A stretch of DNA of 64,000 nucleotides from a bacterium (lineage in GTDB: Bacteria; JAJVIF01), in assembly GCA_022072165.1 (NCBI GenBank), contig JAJVIF010000004.1:143667-207666 (forward strand), in the 5' to 3' direction. The notes beneath the pieces were generated by a model. It had not been told where the DNA came from, ran no database searches, and saw only the letters and a program-made list of their open reading frames with translations. Position numbers and translations under genes: made by a program. Shown in pieces: positions 42,384 to 51,918 of the stretch. Numbering within the stretch: position 1 is the stretch's first letter; every line of letters starts with the position of its first letter.

Positions 42384-44522
42384 ATGGATACCGCCAACGC
42401 CCCGACTCTGCTGCAGCGACTCGCCCGGTCGTCGGACCTGGTGATTCCGTTCATGCTCGTGCTGAGCGTGGTGATGCTGATCGTGCCCCTCCCCGCGGGG
42501 CTGATCGACTTTTTTGTCGCGCTGTCGCTCTCCCTGAGCCTGATGACGATCCTGGTGGCGATGAATGTCCTGCGGCCGCTGGAGTTCAGTGTCTTTCCCA
42601 CCTGGATCCTGATGATCACGCTTTTTAGGCTGAGTCTGAATGTCAGCACGACCCGGTCGATTCTCATTAATCCCCAGGACGCGCCGGACATGGTGCGGAC
42701 CTTCGGGCAGTGGGTCGTGGGGGGCGATGTCATTGTCGGGATCGTGATTTTCGCCATCCTGGTGGTGGTGAATTACATCGTGATCGCCAATGGCGCTCAG
42801 CGCATCGGCGAGGTGGCGGCGCGCTTCACCCTCGACGCCATGCCGGGCAAGCAGATGGCGATCGATGCCGAACTGACCAACGGCCTGATCGATGAAAAGG
42901 AAGCCCGTCAACGGCGCAAAGATGTCGGACGGGAAGCTGATTACTACGGGGCCATGGATGGCGCGAGTCGCTTCATCAAGGGCGAGGCGATCGCGGGCAT
43001 TGTCATCACGCTGATCAACATCGCTGCGGGTTTCATCATGGGGATGGTGCGGCACGGGATGTCGGCGGGACAGGCGTTCGAGACCTACACCCAGCTGACA
43101 GTCGGCGATGGCCTGGTGAGTCAGCTGCCGGCCCTGATGATGTCAGTTGCGACCGGTCTTTTGGTCACGAATGCCGCCGGTGACATGAACATCGGGGCGA
43201 GCCTGATGCAGCAACTCGGACGGCAACCGACGGCGATCCTGGTCTCCGGGGGGCTGCTGGCGATGATCGGGCTGCTCCCGGGGATGCCGAAGCTCTTCAT
43301 GTGGCCACTGGCGGCAGCGCTGATTTTTGCCGGACGGCAGTTAGGTCAGCAGGTAGCGCAGGTCCGGGTGGCTGAGGAAGCGCGGCAGGCGGCAGAGCTC
43401 CAGGAAGGACGCCCGGGAGAAGGGGGAGCCGCGTCGGCAGCGGCGGCTCCGGAGCCGGGGAGTCCGGAAGCGATCATGGAGCTTCTGGCGGTCGATACCC
43501 TGGAGCTGGAGTTAGGGTATTCGCTGATTCCCCTGGTCGATGCCCAGCAGGAAGGGGACCTGCTGTCACGCATCCGGAATCTGCGACGTCAGCTGGCGCT
43601 GGAACTGGGCATCGTGATTCCCGCGATCCGGATACGCGACAACATTCAGCTGAAGCCGCAGGAATATATCATTCGTCTGAGGGGGAGCGGCATCACGCGG
43701 TACGAGCTGCAGGTGGATCGCTTGCTGGCGATTCAGACCGGCGAGGCAGACTCCAATCTCGGCGGGACCCCCACCACAGATCCCGCCTTCGGACTCCCGG
43801 CGCGCTGGATCGCCGAAGGACAGCGGGGACAGGCGGAACTCGCTGGGTACACCGTGGTGGACCCCACCAGTGTCCTCACGACGCATCTCACGGAGACGAT
43901 CCGGTCCCGGGCGGGGGAGTTGCTGGACCGGGAAGCGGTGAAGGGGCTGCTCGACAAGTTGCGGGAGCGTCAGCCGGTGGTGGTCAACGAGCTGGTGCCG
44001 CAGGTCCTGGGCCTGGGGGACATCCAGCGGGTGTTGCGGCGACTCCTCCTGGAGGGCGTCAGCATTCGCGACCTGGGAACGATCCTCGAAGCGCTGGCGG
44101 ACGCCGCGCCGTTAAGCAAGGATCTCGACTACCTGGTGGAGCAGGTGCGCCTGGCGCTGGCGCGTCAGATTACGCAGTCGCTGGACAATGGCGATGGGGT
44201 GGTGCGGGTCTTCACGACTTCGCTGGAAGTCGAGGAAGCGATCCAGGCGCAGATGCAGGCGAGCATGGGCACCGGAGGGCGTCCGTTGGCCCCGGCGACC
44301 CTGGATGCTATGCTCACCGCCTTCCGTCAGTGTGCGGAACGGGCGCAGGAACTGGGAGTCCGCCCAGTGCTCGTGTGTTACCCGCGCAGCCGAACGTTCC
44401 TGCGTCGGCTGGTGGAAAAGGAATTCCCCCGGACGGCGGTGATCTCGTATGCCGAGGTCACGCCGGATGTGCGCATGGAAGCCATCGGCATGCTGGAGGT
44501 GGCCCAGCTCCATGCGGTTTAA
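42384..44522 (+). CDS. flhA: Flagellar export gate protein FlhA
   Basis: A 712-residue inner-membrane component of the flagellar type III export gate. The N-terminal half has about eight membrane helices and the FHIPEP-family signature RIGEVAARFTLDAMPGKQMA, then IDAELTNGLID, at ~145-175. The C-terminal half (~370-712) is the cytosolic ring domain (ELELGYSLIPLVDAQQEGDL, IRIRDNIQLKPQEYIIRLRG). Length and order are normal. It overlaps flhF by 11 bases, so translation is coupled. No other flagellar structural genes are in the window. Confidence 0.95.
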   Translation: MDTANAPTLLQRLARSSDLVIPFMLVLSVVMLIVPLPAGLIDFFVALSLSLSLMTILVAMNVLRPLEFSVFPTWILMITLFRLSLNVSTTRSILINPQDAPDMVRTFGQWVVGGDVIVGIVIFAILVVVNYIVIANGAQRIGEVAARFTLDAMPGKQMAIDAELTNGLIDEKEARQRRKDVGREADYYGAMDGASRFIKGEAIAGIVITLINIAAGFIMGMVRHGMSAGQAFETYTQLTVGDGLVSQLPALMMSVATGLLVTNAAGDMNIGASLMQQLGRQPTAILVSGGLLAMIGLLPGMPKLFMWPLAAALIFAGRQLGQQVAQVRVAEEARQAAELQEGRPGEGGAASAAAAPEPGSPEAIMELLAVDTLELELGYSLIPLVDAQQEGDLLSRIRNLRRQLALELGIVIPAIRIRDNIQLKPQEYIIRLRGSGITRYELQVDRLLAIQTGEADSNLGGTPTTDPAFGLPARWIAEGQRGQAELAGYTVVDPTSVLTTHLTETIRSRAGELLDREAVKGLLDKLRERQPVVVNELVPQVLGLGDIQRVLRRLLLEGVSIRDLGTILEALADAAPLSKDLDYLVEQVRLALARQITQSLDNGDGVVRVFTTSLEVEEAIQAQMQASMGTGGRPLAPATLDAMLTAFRQCAERAQELGVRPVLVCYPRSRTFLRRLVEKEFPRTAVISYAEVTPDVRMEAIGMLEVAQLHAV

Positions 44523-45984
44523 GACCTACATCGGTGGGTACAAAGAACTGTCGCGGCTCATCGCCGATGCCCAGCACGATCTCGGGCCTGAAGTCGTCAT
44601 CAAGACGGAGTACTTCACCGAGGGCGGGTTTTTCGGCATCGGGGCCCGGAATATGGTTCGGGTGACCGCTGGCGTGGAAGACCACCCAGGCGAGTCGCCC
44701 TTCAGCCTGCATACCCGGACCGCACCGCTCCCTTCCCCCGCTGCGCCGATGCCCGGTGTCGCTGAAATGGTCACGGACTCGCCGTGGCATGTGGGACATG
44801 TCCCCGGATCCATGAATGGCACGAACGGGACCGCGACTCCGGTCGCAGCGGTGACGCCGGCTGATCCGCTGGATGTCGCGCCGGTCCTGGAGGCCAGCGC
44901 GCCGGTGAGTCATCCGGAGCTCGCCCCGGAGTTGCCCTTCGCTGCGCCGGTCCAGAGCAATGTGCCTGATGTTGTGGAGTCGGAGCCAACGGAGAGTTTC
45001 GCGCCGTCTCCCGAGCCATCGCCTGTGATGGCGAGTGAAGAGTTAGCCGCGACTGCACCTGTCGAAGTCCCGGTCGCGCCCGCTGATGCTGCGCTGGCAG
45101 TCGTGCTGGCGGAGCTCCGGGCCTTGCGGGGCGAATTTGATGCGATTCGCCAGGGCAGCGGAACGCCTGCCACTGCCACTCCCGGCTTTGCGCCGCCGGT
45201 CCAGACGCTGTATGAGCGACTGCTCGAACGGGAACTGCCACCATCGCTGGCGCGGGTCCTCGCCACCGATGTCGAGCAACGCCTCGGGGATGTCACGCAT
45301 GCAACAGGCGCTGAAATCGAAGAAGCAGCCATCGCGACGTTGCTGGCGCATTGCCGTCCCGCGACGCCTGTCGAACCACTGACACATTCGACGCCGAAAG
45401 TATTGATGCTCATCGGACCGACCGGCGTTGGGAAGACCACCACGCTCGCGAAGCTCGCCGCCTCGTTCCATCTGGTTGACGAGCAGCAGGTGGCACTGAT
45501 CACCGCCGACACCTATCGCATCGCTGCCATTGATCAGCTTCGGACGTTCGCGCAGATCATTAATCTGCCGCTGGAGGTCGTGTTCGACCCGCTGGAGTTC
45601 AGCAAAGCGCTGGGGCTGCATGAGCAGGCGCAGGTGGTGCTGGTGGATACCGCGGGGCGGTCGCCGAAGGATGAGTTACGTCTCGGCGAACTCAAGCGCT
45701 TCCTGTCAGTGGAGCATCCCGTGGAGACCCTCCTGGTGGTGACCGCGACCACCAAAGCCCCGGATCTGCGGCTCATCCTCGACCGCTTTGGGGCGCTGGG
45801 CCTCGATGGGCTGATCGTGACCAAGCTCGATGAGACCATAGCCATCGGGCCGATCCTCGAACTCCTCTGGGAGCGGCAGCTGCCGGTCCGCTTCCTCGCG
45901 AATGGGCAGAATGTCCCGGACGATCTGGTGCGGGGCGACGAAGCGTCGCTGGTGCGTGTGCTAGCGGAGCAGCTTGTCCGGTAA
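44512..45984 (+). CDS. flhF: Flagellar biosynthesis GTPase FlhF
   Basis: A 490-residue SRP-type GTPase that recruits flagellar proteins to the pole. The N-terminal ~50 residues (MRFKTYIGGYKELSRLIADA) match FlhF basic regions. A Pro/Ala/Val-rich linker spans ~70-200. The NG domain follows, with G1 GPTGVGKTTTLAKLA near 303, G2/G3 ADTYRIAAIDQLRTFAQI and VDTAGRSPKDE, and TKLDETIAIGPI. The long linker is typical. The ATG at 44512 lies inside the flhA end; an earlier in-frame ATG at 44449 would overlap more. Confidence 0.93.
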   Translation: MRFKTYIGGYKELSRLIADAQHDLGPEVVIKTEYFTEGGFFGIGARNMVRVTAGVEDHPGESPFSLHTRTAPLPSPAAPMPGVAEMVTDSPWHVGHVPGSMNGTNGTATPVAAVTPADPLDVAPVLEASAPVSHPELAPELPFAAPVQSNVPDVVESEPTESFAPSPEPSPVMASEELAATAPVEVPVAPADAALAVVLAELRALRGEFDAIRQGSGTPATATPGFAPPVQTLYERLLERELPPSLARVLATDVEQRLGDVTHATGAEIEEAAIATLLAHCRPATPVEPLTHSTPKVLMLIGPTGVGKTTTLAKLAASFHLVDEQQVALITADTYRIAAIDQLRTFAQIINLPLEVVFDPLEFSKALGLHEQAQVVLVDTAGRSPKDELRLGELKRFLSVEHPVETLLVVTATTKAPDLRLILDRFGALGLDGLIVTKLDETIAIGPILELLWERQLPVRFLANGQNVPDDLVRGDEASLVRVLAEQLVR

Positions 45985-46149
45985 ACGGTCAGGGTCGTGG
46001 GAAAGCGCGGGGGACAGCCCCAGTCTGGAGCAAGGGGAACGCGGCAACTTAGCCACTTTTGTGGGGAGTCCGGGGCAATCAAACGCAACATCGGTACAAT
46101 GTCCTGACACCCAGCAGCCGGCAGAGGACGGAGCAGTAACGACCGACCC

Positions 46150-47058
46150 ATGGGAGATCAACTCGACCAGTTACGGCTGGAGTTGGCCCGTCGGCCCCAG
46201 ACCGGCCCGGCCCCAACTGCGCGCCCCTTCCGTCATGCCCGGGTGCTGGCGATCGCCTCCGGGAAGGGAGGGGTCGGCAAAACCAATCTGGTGGTGAATC
46301 TTGGAACCACGCTAGCCCAGCAGGGGCAGCGGGTCCTGATCTTTGATGCGGACCTTGGACTGGCAAACGTGGATGTGCTGCTGGGGATCTACCCGCCGCA
46401 TACGCTCTATCACGCCCTCTATGGCCAGATTCCGCTGAACGATGTCATTTACCACACACCCAATGGTCTGCAGATTCTGGCGGGAGCGAATGGGGTCGAT
46501 GGCCTCGCGGACCTGCCGGACACCCAGCGCCAGCAGTTGCTGCAACGCCTGGGCTACCTGGAAGAGCAGTACGACTGGCTGATCATCGATTGTGGGGCGG
46601 GGATCGATGCCAATGTCCTCGGCTTCGCCTGTACTGCCGATGAAGTCCTGCTGGTCTGTACGCCGGAACCGACCGCGATGATGGATGTCTATGGGCTGGT
46701 GAAACTGATTCATCAGCGGGGCGGGACACCAGCGCTGCGACTGGTGATGAACATGGTGGATCGTCCGCAGGAGGGAAAAGCAGCAGCGGACGGCATCAAA
46801 GATGTGGCGCAGAAATTCCTCCAGCTGGAGATTCCGCACATTCATTACATCCCGCTGGATCCGCAGCTCCGGCAGGCCGTGCGGCGTCAGCAGCCCCTGG
46901 TCGAGGTCTTTCCTACGAGTCCGGCAGCCAAAGCGATCCGGTCGTTGGCGCACGCACTGGCCGGACCGGGCGACAGTGCCCGTCCGCCGGTGTCGTTCTT
47001 CCAGCGTGTTGGGAAATGGCTGACTGAGTCGCCGCGTCCGCCAGAACCGCTCGGCTAA
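46150..47058 (+). CDS. flhG: FlhG/MinD-like ATPase
   Basis: A 302-residue ParA/MinD superfamily ATPase that limits flagellar number and antagonises FlhF. The deviant Walker A SGKGGVGKTNLVVNLG lies near residues 37-52. The typical FlhG stretch VLIFDADLGLANVDVLLGIY follows, and LIIDCGAGI is the Walker B region. The C-terminal amphipathic tail (FFQRVGKWLTESPRP) probably binds membrane. It lies 165 bases after flhF; TACAAT about 50 bases upstream (near 46095) might give a separate start site. Its last four bases overlap the end of convergent nuoI. Confidence 0.92.
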   Translation: MGDQLDQLRLELARRPQTGPAPTARPFRHARVLAIASGKGGVGKTNLVVNLGTTLAQQGQRVLIFDADLGLANVDVLLGIYPPHTLYHALYGQIPLNDVIYHTPNGLQILAGANGVDGLADLPDTQRQQLLQRLGYLEEQYDWLIIDCGAGIDANVLGFACTADEVLLVCTPEPTAMMDVYGLVKLIHQRGGTPALRLVMNMVDRPQEGKAAADGIKDVAQKFLQLEIPHIHYIPLDPQLRQAVRRQQPLVEVFPTSPAAKAIRSLAHALAGPGDSARPPVSFFQRVGKWLTESPRPPEPLG

Positions 47059-48632
47059 CCTTCGCCGTCGTTTTTCCGCTTCAGCTTCATGAAGAGGCCC
47101 TTTTCTTTCCGCTCATCAGCGGAGAGTTCGGAGGCCTTGCGGCTGTCGTTGAGCCAGAACTCGTAGCGCTCCTGACCCATGTCGCCATAGTCCAGCGGTG
47201 CCCCGGCGGACGCTGATGCGGCAGGGGCTGCCCCCGCCGCCGCGACCATGTCGGGGGAAGCGTTTGCGCCCCGCTCGTCGTTGGCTTTTTTGAGCTTGGC
47301 AAAAACGCCCTTTTCTTTCCGCTCATCGGCGGAGAGCTGCGACGCCTTGCGGTCATCGGCGAGCCAGAACTCATAGCGCTCCTGCCCCATGTCACCGTAG
47401 TCGAACGGCACCAGGGGGCCAGCGGGCATTGCTGCACCACCGCTGCCGCCACCGGCCGCCAGCCACTCGGCGTAGGCAGTCGCACCAGACTCATCGTTGG
47501 CTTTCTTCAGCTTTGCAAACGCGCCCTTGGCTTTGCGCTCATCGGCGGAGAGCTGCGACGCCTTGCGGTCATCCTTGGCCCATGTGTCGTAGGCCTCCTG
47601 CCCGAGATCGCCGTAGTCCATGGCGACCTGTGGCGGAGCGGGACCGACCGCGACTGCGCTACCAGCAGCACCGCCGCCGGAAGCGAGCCACTCGGCGTAG
47701 GCCGTGGCCCCGGACTCATCGTTGGTCTTCTTCAGCTTGGCGAAAGCGCCCTTCGCTTTGCGCTCATCGGGGGAAAGCTGGGACGCCTTGCGCTCGTCTT
47801 TGAGCCAGGTGTTGTACGCCGCTTCTCCGAGCTCGCCATAGTCCATCGCGACCGCTGGAGGCGCGGCTACGGCGGCGACTTTGGCGGCGGGGGCATGGGC
47901 TGGCTTCGGGGGCTCGGGCTTTTTATATTCCTCGCGCTTGCGGGGTTTGAAGCTCAGTCCCTCTGACGGAATGGTGGCGAGTTCCCGCTCGGTAAAGTGG
48001 GTGCCCGCCAGTTCGCGGGTAGTCGCCGGCTGAGCCATGACCCCGACTTCGGTGTCACTGAAGTAGTCGGTGAGTTCGGTGTACTTGGGCTGATAGCCCC
48101 GCAGGACCATGTCGCGGAACTCTTCGCGGGTTGCCTGGCGCTCGATTCCCTTTTCACGCGACAGGTAGAGCGCGGAGTCTTCCCAGCGGGAGTAATCGGA
48201 GTACTCGAACTTCTTGGTCATAATGATGCAGTAGGTGGGGCAGGCCTCGACACAGAGGTCGCAAAAGAGGCACTTGCTGAGATCGACGTTGTACTGGTCC
48301 AGGACGCGGGTCTTGCCATCCATCTGGAAGGTGACCTCGATGCAGTCGATGGGGCAGGCCTCAGCGCAGAGATTGCAGGAGATGCAGATGAGGCCGCCGC
48401 CCGGCTCCAGGAGGAGTTCATGGGCGCCGCGGTAGCGGTCGGCGATCGCCTTCTTCATCTCGGGGTACTCGAGGGTCGCTTTGCCATCAAACCAGGCATC
48501 GACCGACATCTGGAATGTGGTCGCCATCCCCTTGGTGATGCCACTCAGGGGGTTGACTTTGGCGTTGTAGATCGTGGCATCCAGGAACCGTTGCCAGGGG
48601 GTCTTGGGTTGTTGCTGGATCGAGAAGGGCAT
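47055..48632 (-). CDS. nuoI: Complex I subunit NuoI with four-repeat C-terminal extension
   Basis: A 525-residue protein; NuoI is usually about 160-220. Residues 1-~200 are the ferredoxin-like subunit that carries electrons to the quinone site, with two 4Fe-4S motifs CISCNLCAEACP (83-94) and CLFCDLCVEACP (121-132). Residues ~200-262 are a Pro/Lys linker. Residues 264-525 hold four repeats of about 70-75 residues beginning DYG, each with a W or Y-rich helix and R-K-A-S-x-L-S-x-D-E-R-K. The repeats look like a charged helical module. GAGGGAG lies about 11 bases before the ATG. Confidence 0.92.
   Translation of the reverse strand: MPFSIQQQPKTPWQRFLDATIYNAKVNPLSGITKGMATTFQMSVDAWFDGKATLEYPEMKKAIADRYRGAHELLLEPGGGLICISCNLCAEACPIDCIEVTFQMDGKTRVLDQYNVDLSKCLFCDLCVEACPTYCIIMTKKFEYSDYSRWEDSALYLSREKGIERQATREEFRDMVLRGYQPKYTELTDYFSDTEVGVMAQPATTRELAGTHFTERELATIPSEGLSFKPRKREEYKKPEPPKPAHAPAAKVAAVAAPPAVAMDYGELGEAAYNTWLKDERKASQLSPDERKAKGAFAKLKKTNDESGATAYAEWLASGGGAAGSAVAVGPAPPQVAMDYGDLGQEAYDTWAKDDRKASQLSADERKAKGAFAKLKKANDESGATAYAEWLAAGGGSGGAAMPAGPLVPFDYGDMGQERYEFWLADDRKASQLSADERKEKGVFAKLKKANDERGANASPDMVAAAGAAPAASASAGAPLDYGDMGQERYEFWLNDSRKASELSADERKEKGLFMKLKRKNDGEG
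47058..47843 (-). repeat. Four tandem ~70-residue repeats in nuoI
   Basis: Repeats start at residues 264, 339, 411 and 481. Shared pattern: DYG-(D/E)-(L/M)-G-(Q/E)-x-x-Y-x-x-W-L-x-D-x-RKAS-x-LS-x-DERK-x-KG-x-F-x-KLK-x-x-ND. Repeats 1 and 2, and 3 and 4, are the most alike. Confidence 0.85.
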
Positions 48633-48765
48633 GGCTGGCCGCGTCTCCCTCGAAGGGGGTCGCGCCGGTGAGCACGGCGCAACAAAGCGACGTCCGGCGG
48701 GCCGGGCGTCCTAGGAGAGAGTGTACCTGAATCCGGGCGTCAGGTTCAGCGATAATGCGGGGGTG

Positions 48766-49116
48766 ATGATCACTCTGCCACTGGAGGTCCAGGCCCGGCT
48801 CCCCGCGGGCTTTCAGGAATTCCTGGAAGCGCTGGTCCGGCAGTTTGATCCGGAGCAGGTGGTGCTGTTTGGGTCCCGGGCGCGTGGCGATGCCCACCCC
48901 GATTCCGATACGGATGTCCTCGTGGTGATGGATTGCGCTGGCAGTCCACTCCGTCAGGCACAGGAGATCCGATTGTCGATTCCGGTCTCTTTCCCCCTGG
49001 ACCTGATAGTAGTCACCCCGTCATATGCGGCCTCACAGCGCTTACGAACCTATTACGACTTTATCCAGGAAGTGGATGAAGAGGGGATGCTGCTCTATGG
49101 GCGTCACGCCGCATGA
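48766..49116 (+). CDS. MNT-type nucleotidyltransferase
   Basis: A 116-residue minimal nucleotidyltransferase (PF01909 type). VVLFGSRARGDAHPDSDTDV holds the GS-x10-DxD signature. In HEPN-MNT toxin-antitoxin pairs this enzyme adds AMP to the HEPN protein and silences it; I infer the same here from the adjacent gene. The ATG at 48766 is 10 bases after GATAAT (48751-48756), so little or no leader is expected; a GTG at 48763 is an alternative. The next gene starts inside its 3' end. The pair separates nuoI from nuoH. Confidence 0.85.
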   Translation: MITLPLEVQARLPAGFQEFLEALVRQFDPEQVVLFGSRARGDAHPDSDTDVLVVMDCAGSPLRQAQEIRLSIPVSFPLDLIVVTPSYAASQRLRTYYDFIQEVDEEGMLLYGRHAA

Positions 49117-49477
49117 TCTAGTCCGAAAGGCGCGGGCCGACTTGCAGGCAGCAGAATTGCTTGCAGCAGCCAGCCTGGACACGATGGCGGAAAATGTGTG
49201 CATCTGCTGCCAGCAGGCGGCCGAGAAGTATCTGAAGTCTGCGCTACGGTCGCGACGCATCAAGCCGCCTCGCACCCATGACCTGCCACAGTTGCTGGAA
49301 ATCCTGATTACTTGTGATGCTGACTGGAGCCAGTTCAGAGAGGACTGCCTGATGCTCAGTGAGCTCTTGACCCTGCGGTACGTTGGCTCAGCAACCGGCG
49401 AGGATGCCGAGGACGCGCTACATCAGACGCGGGGTCTCGCGCACTTTGCCGAGGCGTGGATTAGCGCAAACTCCTGA
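49097..49477 (+). CDS. HEPN-domain protein
   Basis: A 126-residue HEPN protein (PF05168 type), helical: DLVRKARADLQAAELLAA, ENVCICCQQAAEKYLKSAL, then RSRRIKPPRTHDLPQLLEI. R-x6-H (RIKPPRTH) fits the Rx4-6H RNase motif of HEPN toxins. It overlaps the MNT gene by 20 bases, so they are coupled, in the usual MNT-first order of one subset of pairs. The ATG at 49097 is chosen because upstream residues do not fit the family. It ends 10 bases from the convergent nuoH stop. Confidence 0.85.
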   Translation: MGVTPHDLVRKARADLQAAELLAAASLDTMAENVCICCQQAAEKYLKSALRSRRIKPPRTHDLPQLLEILITCDADWSQFREDCLMLSELLTLRYVGSATGEDAEDALHQTRGLAHFAEAWISANS

Positions 49478-49486
49478 TGAGAGTCG

Positions 49487-51784
49487 CTATCGCGTGTTCA
49501 TGCCGGGGAGGGGCTTGACATCGCCCCAGCCCTGCTGGCCTGGAATCTGCGCTGGCTGCGCAGGGACTTTCTCTTCGGGGAACCGGGCATCCCGCCAGTC
49601 GGGGACATCGCTGGCGGAGGCCGGGGTCGCCATGGAGGCGGGACGGCTCCGGTTGTAGAAGGGTGTGAGCTCGGTGCTCTGCACGATCTCAGCTTTGACA
49701 TCGCCCAGGTTCAGCGACACCGGCTTGTAGCTCACCAGTTCGTTGGCGAGGATGGCGGTGCGCTTCTCAGGGGAACGTCGCTGGCTCAGCGACAGCAGCC
49801 CCAGGGCGATGGGGACCGTGACGAACCACCACATGAGCGCCTGAATCCAGGCGAAGACCTGCGAGATTTCGGGCTGAGCCCGCTCGGTGAGACCGCAGAT
49901 GCTCGCGACGGGCACGATGGCCATCAGCACCAGATGACTGAGACGGAAGTACTTCTGCTCTTCGAGTCCATCCGCCAGCGTGAGGAGCGCCTTGCCGAAG
50001 AACCAGATGCTGGCGATCCAGGCCGCGTCCATGATGATCACGTGGGGAATGACATTCCCGCGCCAGATGTAATTCAGGATCAGCCCATCGAAGACAAAGG
50101 CGATGCTGAAGATCCAGAGGAACGGGGTGAGGTACTTCGCCACCCGGGGATAGCTGTTGCCGAACATGTCCGGGATCAGTGGCAGCATCAGCATCGCCAA
50201 CAGGCAGCGCCAGACCGGCCAGTCGAGGCCCGCGATGGCGTTGTTGTACCAGAGCTGGTAGTTGGTCTGCCGCAGGGTGGTGAAGTCCCAGTCGCTGAAC
50301 TGGAAGTAGGCCACGATGAGGAGATTCACCATGGAGAGGGGCAGCAGGGTCTTCCAGGCGTAATCCATGAGCTGGTCGGGGCGCAGACGCGGGAACGTGG
50401 CGCGGAACCAGATCATCACGTAGATGAGGAAGTACATCTTCAGGAAGAAGCTGAAGAAGTAGATCACCGGCCACTGCTCCGCCAGGGGTGTCATGAACCA
50501 GGGGACCCACCAGGCTCCGAGGAAGCAGAGGGTCGCGATGCTCGCCATGAGGATCATGGCCGCATACTCGCCCAGGAAGAAGAGGGCGAACTTCATGCCG
50601 GTGTATTCGGTGTGGAAGCCGGAGACCAGCTCCGACTCCGCTTCCGGCAGGTCGAAGGGTGAACGGTTGGTTTCAGCAGTGGCCGTAATGAAGAAGACCA
50701 CGAAGCCGATGAGCATCGGAATCAGGAACGGAATACCGCCGGTGACCATGATCCAGCGGATGGGAGAGCGCTGCTCATAGCTGATCCGGACCCGGTCGGG
50801 ATCCCAGCCCTCCGGGAGGGCGGCCGCCGCGAGGAGCTCCAGCGCGATCGGTTCCCGGTCCGGCTGCGCCAGGGCCACCGGATCGAGCTGCCCGACCGTG
50901 TCGCGGTTCGCGCCGATCCGGACAATCGTCAGGCCGTTGCGCTTCATCACCTGCGACAGGGGGGCGTTCTGTTCGGTCCATTCCGTGGGCGGTGCGACCC
51001 CCAGGCTGCTGGCCGCATCGCTGGCAAATCCATCCCGGACTTCGGCGAGCCGGGCATCGATGCTGGACTGGGTGACATCGCTGCGATACCCGACATAGGC
51101 GACATCAATGGCGTAGTCCCGGGCCAGCGGACGCCAGCGGGGTCCCTGCTTGAGCGCGACATCCTTCAGGGAGAGGGAACCGGTCATCACCACGACTGCC
51201 AGGAGCGACAGGACCATCGGGACTTCGTACGACACCACCTGGGCCACGCCGCGCATGGAGCCGAAGATCGAGTACTTGTTGTTCGAGGCCCAGCCCGCCA
51301 TGAAGACGCCGATGGCGGTGATGGACGACATCGCCAGGACCAGCACGACGCCGGTGTTCAGGTCGGCAGGCGCCCAGACCTTGAAATCGCGCAGGACTTC
51401 GTTGCCGACTTCGCGGAAGCCCTCGCCCCAGTAGCCGCCCATGCCGACCACGGCAAAGCTGACGAACACCGGGATGAAGCAGACCAGGGGGGCGAACCAG
51501 AACGGGATGGGGTCCGCGTTCTTCGGGGTGATGTCTTCTTTCTGGATCAGCTTGATGGCATCGGCAATGGTCTGGAGCCAGCCCCGGGGGCCGACCCGGT
51601 TTGGGCCATAGCGATGCTGCATGAAGCCCAGGACTTTGCGCTCGATGAGGACCGTAAAGGTGACCAGCGGAAGGACAAAGAGAAACGCGAGGAGTAAGAA
51701 GACGAGGATGTAATTGACCAGCGTCCCGATGGGTTCGGGAATCCGGCCGAGAGCGTCTTCGAGGGCGATGAACCATTGGGTCAT
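49487..51784 (-). CDS. nuoH: Complex I subunit NuoH with large insertion and C-terminal extension
   Basis: A 765-residue membrane subunit; NuoH is usually 320-420. Core NuoH motifs are clear: [20 protein letters not shown] and [20 protein letters not shown], then [40 protein letters not shown] and [20 protein letters not shown]. Between VALKQG and SPIRW (~203-345) there is an insertion of about 140 residues, mostly soluble ([20 protein letters not shown]). After ~500 there is an extension with about four more membrane segments and a Pro-rich soluble tail. The ATG at 51784 has AAGGAG 11 bases upstream. NuoH forms the quinone channel with NuoB and NuoD. Confidence 0.93.
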   Translation of the reverse strand: MTQWFIALEDALGRIPEPIGTLVNYILVFLLLAFLFVLPLVTFTVLIERKVLGFMQHRYGPNRVGPRGWLQTIADAIKLIQKEDITPKNADPIPFWFAPLVCFIPVFVSFAVVGMGGYWGEGFREVGNEVLRDFKVWAPADLNTGVVLVLAMSSITAIGVFMAGWASNNKYSIFGSMRGVAQVVSYEVPMVLSLLAVVVMTGSLSLKDVALKQGPRWRPLARDYAIDVAYVGYRSDVTQSSIDARLAEVRDGFASDAASSLGVAPPTEWTEQNAPLSQVMKRNGLTIVRIGANRDTVGQLDPVALAQPDREPIALELLAAAALPEGWDPDRVRISYEQRSPIRWIMVTGGIPFLIPMLIGFVVFFITATAETNRSPFDLPEAESELVSGFHTEYTGMKFALFFLGEYAAMILMASIATLCFLGAWWVPWFMTPLAEQWPVIYFFSFFLKMYFLIYVMIWFRATFPRLRPDQLMDYAWKTLLPLSMVNLLIVAYFQFSDWDFTTLRQTNYQLWYNNAIAGLDWPVWRCLLAMLMLPLIPDMFGNSYPRVAKYLTPFLWIFSIAFVFDGLILNYIWRGNVIPHVIIMDAAWIASIWFFGKALLTLADGLEEQKYFRLSHLVLMAIVPVASICGLTERAQPEISQVFAWIQALMWWFVTVPIALGLLSLSQRRSPEKRTAILANELVSYKPVSLNLGDVKAEIVQSTELTPFYNRSRPASMATPASASDVPDWRDARFPEEKVPAQPAQIPGQQGWGDVKPLPGMNTR

Positions 51785-51844
51785 GCGCGTGCTGACTCCT
51801 TGTCCCACAGGCTGGCCTCCGGCGATCCGCCGGACACCACAAGA

Positions 51845-51870
51845 CCGGTCCCGGCAAGGACCGGGACCGG
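51845..51870 (-). terminator. GC-rich hairpin before nuoH
   Basis: A perfect 10-bp stem CCGGTCCCGG / CCGGGACCGG with loop CAAGGA, between the PKD lipoprotein stop and nuoH on the minus strand. A second small hairpin TCCGGC / GCCGGA follows. There is no T run. Confidence 0.4.
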
Positions 51871-51918
51871 GGACAGTGTAGCGAAAGGGGGGACCAGAGG
51901 CCAGTCTGCAGGCGACTC

